This document shows, one piece after another, positions 36,130 through 47,790 of a stretch of DNA of 64,000 nucleotides; within the stretch, counting starts at the first letter, position 1, and every line of letters begins with the position of its first letter. Where the stretch lies: assembly GCA_016630905.1 (NCBI GenBank), contig WBMQ01000008.1, forward strand, positions 1,550,001-1,614,000. Direction: 5' to 3'. Origin of the DNA: Capillidium heterosporum. Lineage: Eukaryota > Entomophthoromycota > Entomophthoromycetes > Entomophthorales > Capillidiaceae. The notes beneath the pieces are model-generated. The model was not told the DNA's origin, made no database searches, and was given only the letters and a program-made list of their open reading frames with translations. The translations under genes and the position numbers were made by a program.

Positions 36130-37600
36130 GTCTTTTTAAAAATGCTAGACTAGGCTTAAGATAGGCTAATATAATAATAATTATACTAATAAAATTAAAA
36201 TTTTTTAATACTATTGCTTTAATAGCTAATAATTTAGTTATAATTTAAATTTAAAATTAGTTTATAGATAAATAAAACTATAGTTATATAAAGCTAAAAA
36301 GGATAATAGTACTTATTAAAGTTTGTAAGGAAATCCTTTTAATTAACTATAGCTTTACTTAATAACTAAAATTTAATTTTATACTTTAAATATATAGATT
36401 ATCAGTTTGGTATTAATCCTAGCAATAATAAAAATTCTTTTTTCTTTAGTATAAATTAAGTGTTTTATTTAGTATTAACTATCTTTAAATCAACCTTAAC
36501 ATTTTTTAGATTAGTAATAAATGCCTAGAAAATAAAAAGAATAATGTTATTAATAGATTAGAAAAAATATTAATTACTAGTATTTTAAGTACTAACTACT
36601 AAAGATAAATTACCTATATAAGGCCTATAGTAAACTTAGTAGTAGAAAGTTATTATTAAATAAACATATTAAATTAGTTGATATTTCTTTTGCTATTAGT
36701 ATAGTATAAACTTCTTATATAGTATAATATAAAATTGATAATTAAAATTCCTTTATAATAAAAAGTTATGCTAACTTAAACTAAATAATAAAACTAAACT
36801 AAATTGATCTAAACTAAACTTTAAAACTCTTTTGAATTAATAAACCTAACTATGCTTTTTAGCTTAATAGCTACTTTTAAAGTATTTCTATCTACCTATT
36901 ATTTTTAGATTAAGCTATAAGTATAAGCCTTTTTCTTATATAGCTTTATAATCATTATTTTTAATTTTTATAAAGTCTTAGTTACTATTGCCTTTTAGCT
37001 AACTCTAGCTAATAAATGTTTTTTGTAAATATTTTCCAATAAAGCTTTAATACTTAATTCTATCTAATTAGCTTTAATTTTAATTTTAAATAATTTTAAT
37101 CTAATACTAATCTATATATTAACTCTAAGCTATTTTAAGCTAATAATGTTTTAACTTTAATCTAGACTAATTTAATAGTTACTAAAAGATAATACTAAAA
37201 GTATATTAATTATAATATTAAAAAATTATTTATAGATAATTACTTATTAAAAAGGTATACAAGTTATATAAGTTAGAAAAGCTTATATAAAAATAAAAAT
37301 ATAATAATAAAAATACTAATAATTAATACTTTATTAAATAGGTAGTTTATATCTATTATACTTTAAAATCAAACTAATATAATATATTTATAATATATTA
37401 TAAACTAATATAATAATTAATATTTAATTTGTATAAAGACTTTACCTTTTTAAAACTAATTATTAAATAATTAAAACCTAATCTATTATAAAGTTAAAGC
37501 AATATTAGAGCTAAAGTTTATATAATTAAAAGGATTATTAAGCTAATATTAAAAAAAAGCTACTTAAAGTTTTATTATAATACATCTTTATTATAATACT
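36130..37600 (+). repeat. F repeat in the B3 LTR, split by a nested C LTR
   Basis: The two halves align in order with the uninterrupted F copy at 57447-58250. It sits at nearly the same position of the B-type LTR as that copy, but in the opposite orientation relative to the host. Confidence 0.55.
36324..37041 (+). mobile_element. C LTR nested in F
   Basis: 718 bp from TGTAAGGAAATCC to a decayed TTTCCTAACA. The flanks AAGTT and AAGCT differ by one C/T transition, fitting a decayed duplication. Confidence 0.75.
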
Positions 37601-37783
37601 ATTATTAGCTATATTAAATAATATCTTTTTAAATCTTATCTTAGCTATATATATCAGCTTACTATAATATTTTACTAAATTTTCAATAATATATATTAGT
37701 TATTTAATTTAAAATATTAAGTTAAATTAGATAAAAATATTTTACTTTTACTTTTATAAAGTATAAAAGCTTTTAATATTATT

Positions 37784-39118
37784 ATTAGAAAATGTCTATA
37801 AGGAACATTTACTAGCTGGAATTAGCCAAGTAATAGTAGCTAGGACTTTATAAAGGCTAAGAATGTTAACTATAAGGCTATATAAGGAGGAGGCTTATGC
37901 TTGTAGCCTAATCTAGAGACAGTAAGCAGATAGAAATACTTTAAGGATAGCCATCAAGCTAAGGAGCACAGTTAGGTTCATTGGTTCAGAAGGGTTCTAG
38001 GGTTTAGTTTAGATCAATTTAATTTAGTTTTATCATTCAGTTTAGATTAGTGCAACTTTCTACTATTGAAGGATACTGATTATCAGTTTTATATTATACT
38101 ATACATAAAGTCTATACTATGCTAATAGCAGAAGAAATATCAAATGATTCAATACATTTATTTAATAATAACTTAATCTTCTACTAAGTTTACTATGAGT
38201 CTTATATAGGTAACTTGTCTTTAGTAGTTGGTACTTTAAGTACTAATAATTAATATCTTTTCTAATCCTTTAGTAACACTATTCCTATTGTTTTTTAGGC
38301 ATTTATTATTAACTTCAAAAATGATAAAATTGATTTAAAGACTGTTAATGCTAAATAAAACACTTAATTCATGCTAAAAAGAAAAGAACTTTTAGCATTG
38401 CTAAAATTAATGCTGAATTGGTAATCTATATGCCTGGAATATAAAACTGAATTCTAGTTAAGTAAAACTACAGCTAATTAGAAGGATTTCCTTACTATTA
38501 GAAAACATCTATAAAGAACGCTTACTAGCAGGGGTTAACTAGGTAGTAATGGTAGCCAGTACTCTATAAAGGCTAAGGAAGTTGACAAAAAGGTTATATA
38601 GGGAGGATAATTGTGCCTAGAGTCAGATCCAGAAGCAGTGAGCAGATAAAACTATTTTAACCATAGCTATAAGACTAAGAAATATAGTCAAATCCATTGT
38701 TTAGCTTAAGTTTTCAGATTTGGTACAGTTCAGGTTGTTGATTCAGGTCAGATCAATACAACTTTTAGTCTTGGAGGGATGCAAATTATTAGTTTTCAAT
38801 TATACTATGCAGGGAGTCTATACTATGCTAATAGCAGAAGAAAAATATTAAATGTTCAATACATTTATTTAATAATTACTTGATCTATTACTAAGTTCAC
38901 TGTAGGCCTTATATAGGTGATTTATCTTTAGTAGTAAATGTTCTAGATACTCATTTGGTGGTTTTGGAAGATAATTGTGATTATTAAGGAGTGTAAGGAA
39001 TGAGACATAGTGACTGTAGAATTAATTACCTGATTCCTGTTATAAAGGCATTTCTAGACTTGAATTTGGTTTATGGGTGAAACTACAGCTAATCTAGGAA
39101 TATTTCCTTACACTTACA
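37784..39118 (-). mobile_element. C solo LTR with TSD ATTAT, split by E
   Basis: Flanked by ATTAT at 37779-37783 and 39119-39123. Net length about 713 bp. The E LTR lies one base before its end, so the final base of the C LTR is found at 39118 after the duplicated CTTAC. Confidence 0.85.
38496..39112 (-). mobile_element. E solo LTR with TSD CTTAC
   Basis: 617 bp from a decayed TGTTAGAAAAC to TTCCTTACA, flanked by CTTAC at 38491-38495 and 39113-39117. A relatively well-preserved copy and a useful reference for the family. Confidence 0.87.
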
Positions 39119-39160
39119 ATTATAATTATTTAGTAATATAAAGTATAAGTTAAGTATAAT

Positions 39161-40483
39161 TATTAGAAAACATTTATAAAATACTTATTAGTAAAAGTTA
39201 ATCAAAGAGTAATAATAGCTAGTAATTTATAAATGCTAAAAAGTTGATAATAAGGTTATATAAAAAGGAAGCTTATACTTAGAGTTTAATATAAAAGTAG
39301 TAAGTAGATAGAAATACTTTACTTATAGCTATAAAGCTAAGAAGTATAGTTAGGTTTATTAGTTTAATAAAGTTTTAAAGTTTAGTTTAATTTAATTTAG
39401 ATTAGTATCACTTTTTAACTTAGAAAAATACTAATTTTCAGTTTTAAAATATATTTTATCAATAGTAAAAAAAGTATTAAATAATTTAAAATGTTTATTT
39501 AATAATTACTTAACTTTTTACTAAATTTACTATAGGCTTTATATAGGCAATTTATTTTAGTAATTAGTATTATAGGTATTATTTATTAACTTAGCTTTTT
39601 AACTAAGTCAGATATTAAATATCCGATTATTTTCATTTTTTGTAAGTAGCTTATAATTATACTATACTTTAACAAAATATTTTAGGCTAAGTATTTTATT
39701 AGCAATTTACTTTAAATTACTGTATATTTAGATTTTATTATGTTAATTAGATACCAATCTACTTAATTCTGTTTAGGATTAATTATCCTTTTTAAGAATG
39801 AATTATTGGATCCTAACTTTGATAGTAAACTACTACAACTAAAGTATATATCTACTTCTTATTAGAAAAGAATTTACTTATATATTTCTAAGTTATAACT
39901 ATCTCTTAAATTATAGTATCTATTAAAACTTTGGCATAGAAAAAAAGAGAGCTTCTTTTTAGATTAAGTCTACTTTTATCTTTTAAGATTTTAGTTTTTG
40001 TGGTTTTTAGGTCTTTAGGGTTTTAAGATTGTAGATTTAAGTAGGATTAGTTTAATTAAATGTTTAAAGGTTCTCAGCTAGTAGTTTTGTGGATATTAGG
40101 AGTTTTGAGTACTTTTATTGGTTATAAAAGGATTCAGCTGTGTCTATCAGCCAGCCCCAACATGATATATACATTACGTCCTATACTAAAGGACTCACCA
40201 AGTTTGGCTGAACCCACTCACAAGAGCGATTAGCCAACACTAGTGATTAGTGTTTATCTAATCTCTAATATCAAAATCCATCAGTGCTTCTGAGGAATTA
40301 TCACTAAATGTAGAGAATGCAAAAATTGGAGCAGTCAGTTCAAAATTAATCACTTAATTTCTGCTAAAAGGGGGGAGTTTCTAATCTTGATAGGGAAATG
40401 TTGACTAGTTGTCTAAGTCTGGGGTATAACTTGAATTTGGGTTATGGAGTGAAGCTACAGCTGATTTAGGAATGTTCCTTACA
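39161..40483 (-). mobile_element. E LTR variant split by A3, right end abutting palindrome 1
   Basis: The left part (39161-39583) is strongly RIP-decayed. The right part (40240-40483) is almost undamaged and ends TTCCTTACA. The flanks ATAAT and GTAGC do not match. Confidence 0.65.
39584..40239 (+). mobile_element. A3-like LTR nested in E
   Basis: About 656 bp from a decayed TGTCAACTTAGC to AGCCAACA. Its U3 half is strongly decayed, whereas the last 250 bp keep CA, CC and CG dinucleotides. Confidence 0.65.
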
Positions 40484-41433
40484 GTAGCACAGTACTATTA
40501 GGTAACTGTTCATTTTATAAAGCTGTAGGGTACTTAAAAATAAAGTATATAGTATCCGAAATAGCAAAATATGATTGATAAATTAAAACCTATAAAGGCT
40601 GAAATCAAATATAAAGCTTCATTATTAAAATGGAATATGAAAGTATTATAAAACGTATACAAGTTTAGAAATGGTCTACTTAAGAAACCTACATTGTTCC
40701 ATATCATATATCTAAATAAAACAAAGTGATAAAGATAATCTTTTATTAACATAGGTGCATTCAATTATATAAACCCTTATTGGAGTACAAAACCTACCGT
40801 TTTCAAAATCTCAAGCAATAGTTCTGCATCAGAATTGAAAGGTGGAAAGAGAACCAACAAGAAAGGATTGTACAGTGGATACATCGAGAGCCGAAGGGGA
40901 CACCGGGGGAGATGCAGATAGCGACCATTGTGAAGACCAGCAGTAAGGGGAGCGTCGAGAGACGGTACTGGACTACACCTGAGCATCATCAACCCATGGA
41001 AAAGCGATCGAAAGCAGAAGTGAAGGCAAGCCAAATGAGATATTTGCAGGCCAGGAGAACTGCTACCTAGTTGAAGTCATGATTATCTTTATTGTGGGAC
41101 GGGTTAAAGCTGATTTGGTTTAAAGTTTAAAAATGAAATCTGAGCTGCTTATATACCTACTTCCAAATAATGGCGGGTAAACCATGCATCCTAAGATTTG
41201 AACTGTTACGTAAGCTATAGTCCAACTATATCATTTGCTGTTTTGGGAAACTAATATTAAGATCAGCACATTGTTCCAGCTATAGTAGATGGAACATAGC
41301 CAATTGTTTTCCAATATCAAAAGGAGTGACCTTATCGAATATCAAATCTTTACTTCAAGATGGGTTTAAGCCCTTAGAAACTGGCTTTGTCAGGATAGAC
41401 AATCCTGTTAGGTTGCCTATTGAAGAACATTAT

Positions 41434-41676
41434 AAATTAGCTGATAACAAAGTATAGGTTTTGAATAAAGCCATCAGTTTAAGATATACATTTTGAAATG
41501 CTTTTGTAATAACTTGTCCTCGAATAATATCTTAAATCAATGTTCTTCAATCTTATAAGCCCAACCTACATAATTACATAATATTTCCAATAAATCCCAT
41601 TAAGATATACTTATAGGTTGAGCTTTTTGTATTGGTAATTTCCATCAAATTTTTTAACTAGTTATTGATATGACAC
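41434..41676. other. Spacer (loop) of palindrome copy 1
   Basis: Unpaired central sequence between GAAGAACATTAT and its mirror ATAATGTTCTTC. The first part resembles the shorter loop of copy 2 (shared GAATAAAG.CATCAGTTTA). Confidence 0.75.
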
Positions 41677-42609
41677 ATAATGTTCTTCAATAGGCAACCT
41701 AACAGGATTGTCTATCCTGACAAAGCCAGTTTCTAAGGGCTTAAACCCATCTTGAAGTAAAGATTTGATATTCGATAAGGTCACTCCTTTTGATATTGGA
41801 AAACAATTGGCTATGTTCCATCTACTATAGCTGGAACAATGTGCTGATCTTAATATTAGTTTCCCAAAACAGCAAATGATATAGTTGGACTATAGCTTAC
41901 GTAACAGTTCAAATCTTAGGATGCATGTTACCCCATATTGGAAGTAGGTATAAGCAGCTCAGATTTCATTTTTAAACTTTAAACCAAATTCAGCTTTAAC
42001 TCGTCCCACAATAAAGATAATCATGACTTCAACTAGGTAGCAGTTCTCCTGGCCTGCAAATATCTCATTTAGCTTGCCTTCACTTCTGCTTTCGATCGCT
42101 TTTCCATGGGTTGATGATGCTCAGGTGTAGTCCAGTACCGTCTCTCGACGCTCCCCTTACTGCTGGTCTTCACAATGGTCGCTATCTGCATCTCCCCCGG
42201 TGTCCCCTTCGGCTCTCGATGTATCCACTGTACAATCCTTTCTTGTTGGTTCTCCTTCCACCTTTCAATTCTGATGCAGAACTATTGCTTGAGATTTTGA
42301 AAACGGTAGGTTTTGTACTCCAATAAGGGTTTATATAATTGAATGCACCTATGTTAATAAAAGATTATCTTTATCACTTTGTTTTATTTAGATATATGAT
42401 ATGGAACAATGTAGGTTTCTTAAGTAGACCATTTCTAAACTTGTATACGTTTTATAATACTTTCATATTCCATTTTAATAATGAAGCTTTATATTTGATT
42501 TCAGCCTTTATAGGTTTTAATTTATCAATCATATTTTGCTATTTCGGATACTATATACTTTATTTTTAAGTACCCTACAGCTTTATAAAATGAACAGTTA
42601 GTATAGTTA

Positions 42610-42822
42610 TAACCATTGTAAAAATAAATGAGTTCTAAACTTCGATGATGTAAAATCCAACCGAAATGATGTAGCCAACTATGATATAACATAAATTTTG
42701 AAGATAAATAAGTGGGATGATGGAAACAGAAAATGAAGTGATACAAAAATAACTTGCCACATGCAATGCAGCCTGAGTTTTCAAAATGAGATCATAAATT
42801 TGTGGAAAAAATAGTTCCCATT
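42610..42822. repeat. Left terminal inverted repeat of the DNA transposon
   Basis: Imperfect inverted repeat of 44961-45173. Strongest identity is at the outer 22 bp and the inner GAGATCATAAATTT...AAAATAGTTCCCATT block. Confidence 0.8.
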
Positions 42823-43502
42823 CTTTAGAGCCATATTGTTCTATATGAAATTCATCACTAATACTAAATTACTATGTTTTTCTTATAAAATATTGTGAAT
42901 TTTGCTCACTTAATTCAGAACAGTTGACCTAAACCACCTTTGTTTATATATACTTTATATCTGAGTATAATTTTCTTCTAAATAAAAGCATATTTTAATT
43001 CCAAACGATGGCATTTATATCAATTCAATATAAATCGTCTTCGAACTCTTGTAGCAACATGACACTCAAATTCACTATTTGGGACAGTAACGCTATAAGT
43101 TAAGAACTTCAAGTTCTTTTAAAATAGAAGCTATTGTAAAGTAGTTGACGAAATACTTATTGTAGTTGGAATAGTAAGTGGAAAGTGATATTCAAAGTAA
43201 ATGGGTCTTATTTAGTTTGCTACTCAACTTTAGACTTGTTGGATGTGCCTACTTAAGTGAAGTTTAGGATAAGGTTTGGAGAATTGGGTTGAAGACAGTG
43301 TTGGGTTAGAGGCCAAAGTTTCGAGATTGTAAATAGTTTGAATTAGTTGGTGTAGGTTAAGAACTACTTTAGTTCTATCGTGTTGGTAAAGCTTATAAAG
43401 GATTATTTGAACAATAGTCGGTAATGGATTAGACTATGTTTAGTTGAAATTTAAAAGTGGAGTACAAGCTTCAATTTGAATACGAAAATAGATGTAATAA
43501 AT

Positions 43503-44860
43503 TTAAGATAGAATGTTGCCGGTTATAGCTTGCTTATCAAGGTAGGCTTGTTGATAAGACTCTGTTTTAAGGATCCAATTAGTAACGTTATTGCTAGCTA
43601 CATGTTCACGAAACCCTTCGTGGATGGCTAAATTGAACTCAGGCCTAGTTCTAAATGGAGCATCAGCGACATAGCCCTTCACTGAATTGAATAAATGTTC
43701 AACGGGATTCAAAAATGGAGAAAATGGGGGTAAGAAAAGGTATTTGATATCCTTTTTTTTAAATGCTCGGAGTAAGTCGCCTTCTTTGAATGCTCTTATA
43801 TGTATTGAAGCATTGTCGAGAATAATCAATCCATCTATAAAAAAGCTAATGTTCTCCATGAAAAATTCATAAATTTGGACATATGTATTGGATTCTACGC
43901 CGGTACCACTTTCGTTGATATACTTTGTTGCATATTCACCTAACTGAGATATTCCAGCTATTACATTTATTGTTTTAACCTTTTGTTGTTTAAGTGCCGA
44001 AGCTTTATTGCTTGCTGGTGCTCAACCATGATTACATGTTAAATACATATTGAAGCTCGACTCGTCCATATAAAGCTTCTTCCTACCTTGAAAATTATTT
44101 AAAGCCGAAATGTGATTTTTTCTAATATAAGTGTTAAGAAGTTATAATATGATAAAGGTGCCTCTTTATTACTGTACTTGGTTTATTCCAATGCACTGGA
44201 ATTTTGGTTGTAACTTTCCAAGTGTATTTAGCACTTTTCAAGCTATTTGAGGATGTCTTTTCACAAACATCAACATTTGCTACCTTACTTAAAATATTCA
44301 AAGTTTTGAGTTTTGTAGTAGACTTCATCTCCAATATATACAAGCAGTATCCAATGTCTTCGTCGGTTAACACCCTATTTCGACCTCTATTATCTTCAAA
44401 AACCTCGCCTTGCTGTAGCTTTCCGGCTCGATCTACTATTCTGAATATAGTTGATAAGGCAATATTGTTGTATTTAGCTCGAAGGTCATTGATCTTGAAA
44501 TTTTTTGAATGATAGTCCTGAACTAACATCATCCAAATGATGTTTGACACCATCTCCCTCCTCGCTCCCACACATAAAGTTATTGGTGAACTTAGGATTT
44601 TTGTAATAGTGATTTATACCACTCAACGTATTTTCGATAGCTTCCTTCTTCTGAATATCGATACTATCCTGTTGAAGCTTCTCCATTTCGGCATCGTTTT
44701 CATTGAGTTTGGTTTTATAGTCAAGTAACTTCAAGTTGAGCTCATCTCTATTAAAGTTTAAATCCAAACACCCTTCAGGAAGGACCTCACTATCCTTTCC
44801 GTACATTACGTTAGTGTTGCTGTTATTTGGACTTAAAGGTTCGTTGTTGTTGACATCCAT
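43503..44860 (-). pseudogene. Broken DD38E transposase (IS630/Tc1/mariner superfamily)
   Basis: Three minus-strand pieces in three frames. The N-terminal piece (ATG at 44860, MDVNNNEPLS) is acidic with a coiled-coil-like stretch. The middle piece (about 44571-44134) resembles a helix-turn-helix DNA-binding region (KINDLRAKY..IALSTIFRIV). The C-terminal piece holds the catalytic core: first Asp in YMDES (44064-44066), second Asp in LIILDNAS (43815-43817) and Glu in NPVEHLF (43698-43700), with 38 residues between the last two, and the usual LPPFSPFLNP before the Glu. Breaks are a frame change near 44486-44571, another near 44120-44134, and a TGA at 44022-44024. One or both frame changes could be introns, but the in-frame TGA in the core would still disable the protein. 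It would have cut and pasted the element at TA sites. Confidence 0.82.
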
Positions 44861-44960
44861 TGTTGAAATTATATATATATTGGTTGAGCTTTCCTTTATC
44901 GCAGCTTTATAAAATTTCAAAATTTAAAGTATTTTGCTCTAGCAAGCCCTTATATTTGAA

Positions 44961-45173
44961 AATGGGAACTATTTTTTCCCGAAATTTATGATCTCATTCT
45001 CCAATTTCAACCTGCATTACAGACTATGATTTAATTCTAGAACACTTCGTTTTCTCTTTACACTGTCCCATTTTGATATTCCAAAAATTAGCGTCTAATT
45101 ACAACATACTAGATTTAAATATTATGATGCAATTGAATTTCTAAAACGACTTCATTTATTTTTATAATGGTTA
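44961..45173. repeat. Right terminal inverted repeat of the DNA transposon
   Basis: Mirror of 42610-42822, with the same length and a TA duplication directly outside. Confidence 0.8.
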
Positions 45174-46068
45174 TACATAATAAAGCATTTAATAATTATG
45201 TATTTTTAAAGTAGTTGTGCATTTAGTATAGTAGCTTAATATTAGACTGTATAACTTAGTTATAAAGAAACTGTACAATAGTATACTAGTTATTTTGTAT
45301 ATAAACTAATGTATGGTTTATAGAATAATACAAAGTTTATAATTAAATTGATAGGAAGAGCTTATTTAATTACTAGCTTAATGCATAATAACTATTTAAA
45401 TATATTAATCAATAAATTCAAAATAACATTGCCAATTTATATAAATTATTTTATTATAAAACTACTTAGTAGCTATATAATAAATTAAATAATTTGTAAT
45501 TATTTGTTAACTATATAATAGATCAGAAAATTTATTAACTACTTAATAACTATATACTAAATTGAAAAATCTAGTAATTATTATAATAATTATTGAATGG
45601 TTACTTTTGCTAAGTATTTGACTACTAGCTTAAACTTTTAGTTAAGTAGGTTTAGCTAAACTTAGTAAGTCCTTTAGTATAGAATATAATATATATATTG
45701 TATTGTAAGCTAGCTAATTTAGATATGTCAAACCTTTTACAGCTAATGAAAATTTTTAAAACACCTAATCTTTGTAAAACTACTAGCTAAAAATATATAT
45801 GTTTATTTAAACTAACCTTATAAAAATCCTTCTAATTCTTTAAAAATCTTCTTAATCCTTTTAAAAAATCTTCCTTCTTTTAATCTCCAATCTTTAATAT
45901 ATATATTATAATTTGGAAAATAGTTTTAATTTGGTATTTTATAAGTAAATTCTTCTTTAATAAAAGGTAAATATGTATTTTCAGTATAGTATTTTATTAT
46001 CAAGTTAGGATCCAATTATTTATACTTTAAAAGAATAGTTAATTCTAAATAAGGTTAGATAGACTAAG

Positions 46069-47591
46069 TGTAACAACCCTGATTGTTACAATTCCTAACT
46101 TGAGGTTACTAACCAATTTTCTTTGCATACCATACTATTTTCTTTACCAATTATTTTGATTATCTTGATTATTTTTGTAAACTTGACCATAACCTAGAAA
46201 CTCTAGCAATTAGCAGTACATTAGCTGATCTATACCTTCTAACCATGGAAACATACCAGTAGTAGTTAATGTAAGATCCAAGGGGGTGCCATTGAATCCA
46301 ACTAATAATGGTGTCATAATGGGAGCGTATAACATGAGAGGTTAGGACAGTAGAACCAATGCCAACCACAGCATTAGTAATATGAATTACCCAAAGGAGG
46401 TAAGTCTAAAGGGAAGCGAAGAAAGTTTGAACAGAGTGAGCTAAGAGGGTATAGAAGTTGAACCACATATTTGCACAATCTAATAACTAAAAGGCTGACC
46501 AGGAACAATACTTTATTTGTAGACAAAACAGAATCAGGCTGTCAGAGACAGTTATGGCAGGGGAAACAGATCAGGCTGTCAGAGACAGCTATAGCAAGGG
46601 AAACAGATCAGGCTGTCGCAACAGCTATAGTTCATGGTTGAGATCAAGAGGTGAGTAACAGCTATTTAGAAAATAGCGAGGTGGAACATTGTTAAGATAC
46701 CAGCCTTCAATGGTATTCCAAGGGTTTAAATACCCTTTTGGTATCTTGGCAATACTTGCTGAATATCTGAATCCCGATATCAAAATGCTATGCTGGTAAT
46801 AGCTGGGGTTCCTAACTTATAGCCAAGATTACAAATATGGGAAATTGTCAAGAATATCTAATAAATAGAACAGATTTCTGTTCGAAACTAGATATAAATG
46901 GAAAGTAGAAAATCAAAGATTGGTAAGAGAAAGAAAATAGTATAGTGTGCAAAGAAAATTGGTCAATAACCTTAGATTAGGAATTGTAACAACCAGGGTT
47001 GTTACAGTTAATCAAATTACTAGCTTTTTTGGATAAACTTGGTAAACACTCAATTAATCTATAGAGTAGTGGATTGCTAAAGAGGAAACTAATCCTGCTA
47101 GCATCACTATAACCAAAATACTAAAGGGATATCTAAACTCCTCAACAACTACCAAAAGCTAGCATCTTGATAACATTTCACTTTGCTATTTTCTAAATAG
47201 CTATTACTTATTTCTTAATTTCAACCATCAACTATAATTGTTGCAATAGCCTGATCTATTTTCTTTACTATAGCTATTCCTAACAGCCTAATTCTATTTC
47301 TCTTACTATAGCTGTCTTTAACAGCCTAATCTGTTTGTCTACAAATAAAGTATTATTCCTAGTTAGCCTTTTAGTTATTAGATCATGTGAATATGTGGTT
47401 TAACTTTTACATCCTCTTAGCTTACTTTACTCAAACTTTCTTCACTTTCCTTTGGACTTACCTCCTTTAAGTAATTCATATTACCAATACTATAGTTAGC
47501 ATTAATTCTACTGTTTTGACCTCTTATGTCATATGCTCCTATTATGACACCATCATTAATTGGATCCAACAGCACTCTCTTGGACCTTACA
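46069..47591 (+). mobile_element. B3 solo LTR with TSD CTAAG, split by nested B
   Basis: Starts TGTAACAACCCTG and ends TTGGACCTTACA, flanked by CTAAG at 46064-46068 and 47592-47596. Net length about 781 bp. Its U5 frame begins MWFNFYILLAYF and meets a TAA where the B copy has TGG. Confidence 0.88.
46270..47006 (-). mobile_element. B solo LTR with TSD GTTAA
   Basis: 737 bp from TGTAAGATCC to GGTTGTTACA, flanked by GTTAA at 46265-46269 and 47007-47011. Lightly mutated. On the minus strand its U5 frame (from 46369 at the latest) is open to the LTR end and into the host to 46169. Confidence 0.92.
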
Positions 47592-47790
47592 CTAAGGGTT
47601 AATTAGTATAATATAAATAGTTTAAAGTAAATTGTTTGTAAAAGATAATATACTTAATCTAAAATATTTTGTTAAAGTATAATATAATCATAAGTTACTT
47701 GTAAAAAAATAATTTAATATTTAATATACAACTTTTCTAAAGAGGTAAGTTAATAATTATTATAATAAAACCTTAGATGTAATAACTCTA

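Larger units (their letters stand above)
42610..45173 (-). mobile_element. Tc1/mariner-type DNA transposon with 213-bp TIRs and TA TSD
   Basis: 2564-bp element starting TAACCATTGTAAAAATAAAT, with a mirror-image end, flanked by TA at 42608-42609 and 45174-45175. Joining the flanks restores the palindrome arm sequence seen in copy 2 (GTTAGTATAG...ACATAATAA), which proves insertion into palindrome 1. It encodes a broken transposase on the minus strand. It is not RIP-decayed, and no second copy occurs in the window. Confidence 0.9.
40484..45590. repeat. Giant palindrome P, copy 1
   Basis: The left arm (40484-41433) and right arm (41677-42609) are near-perfect inverted copies around a spacer of about 243 bp. 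The right arm continues at 45176-45590 after a DNA transposon. The outer part of the left arm is missing and replaced by the E LTR end. The arms are not RIP-decayed and contain a GC-richer block (about 40810-41070, mirrored at 42050-42300). Its frames are open both ways, but none is convincingly coding; read toward the centre the translation is hydrophilic, read outward it is hydrophobic. The outer 45.2-45.6 kb part contains degenerate units of about 50 bp (variants of TAGCTATATAATAAATT). I know of no matching element. Confidence 0.8.
45591..47755 (-). mobile_element. A3 LTR hosting B3, which hosts B
   Basis: The left part (45591-46068) and right part (47592-47755) align with consecutive parts of A3. 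It begins with a decayed TGTTGGCTGG and ends with a decayed GTTGACA. It interrupts the outer arm of palindrome 1. Confidence 0.7.

Noticed and set aside
42525-42746. Minus-strand 73-codon frame across the palindrome/transposon border
   Set aside because: It spans the TA insertion junction and so joins two unrelated sequences.
45176-45590. CRISPR-like or satellite array from recurring TAGCTATATAATAAATT variants
   Set aside because: Units are degenerate and unevenly spaced, with no unique spacers; they are part of the palindrome outer arm.
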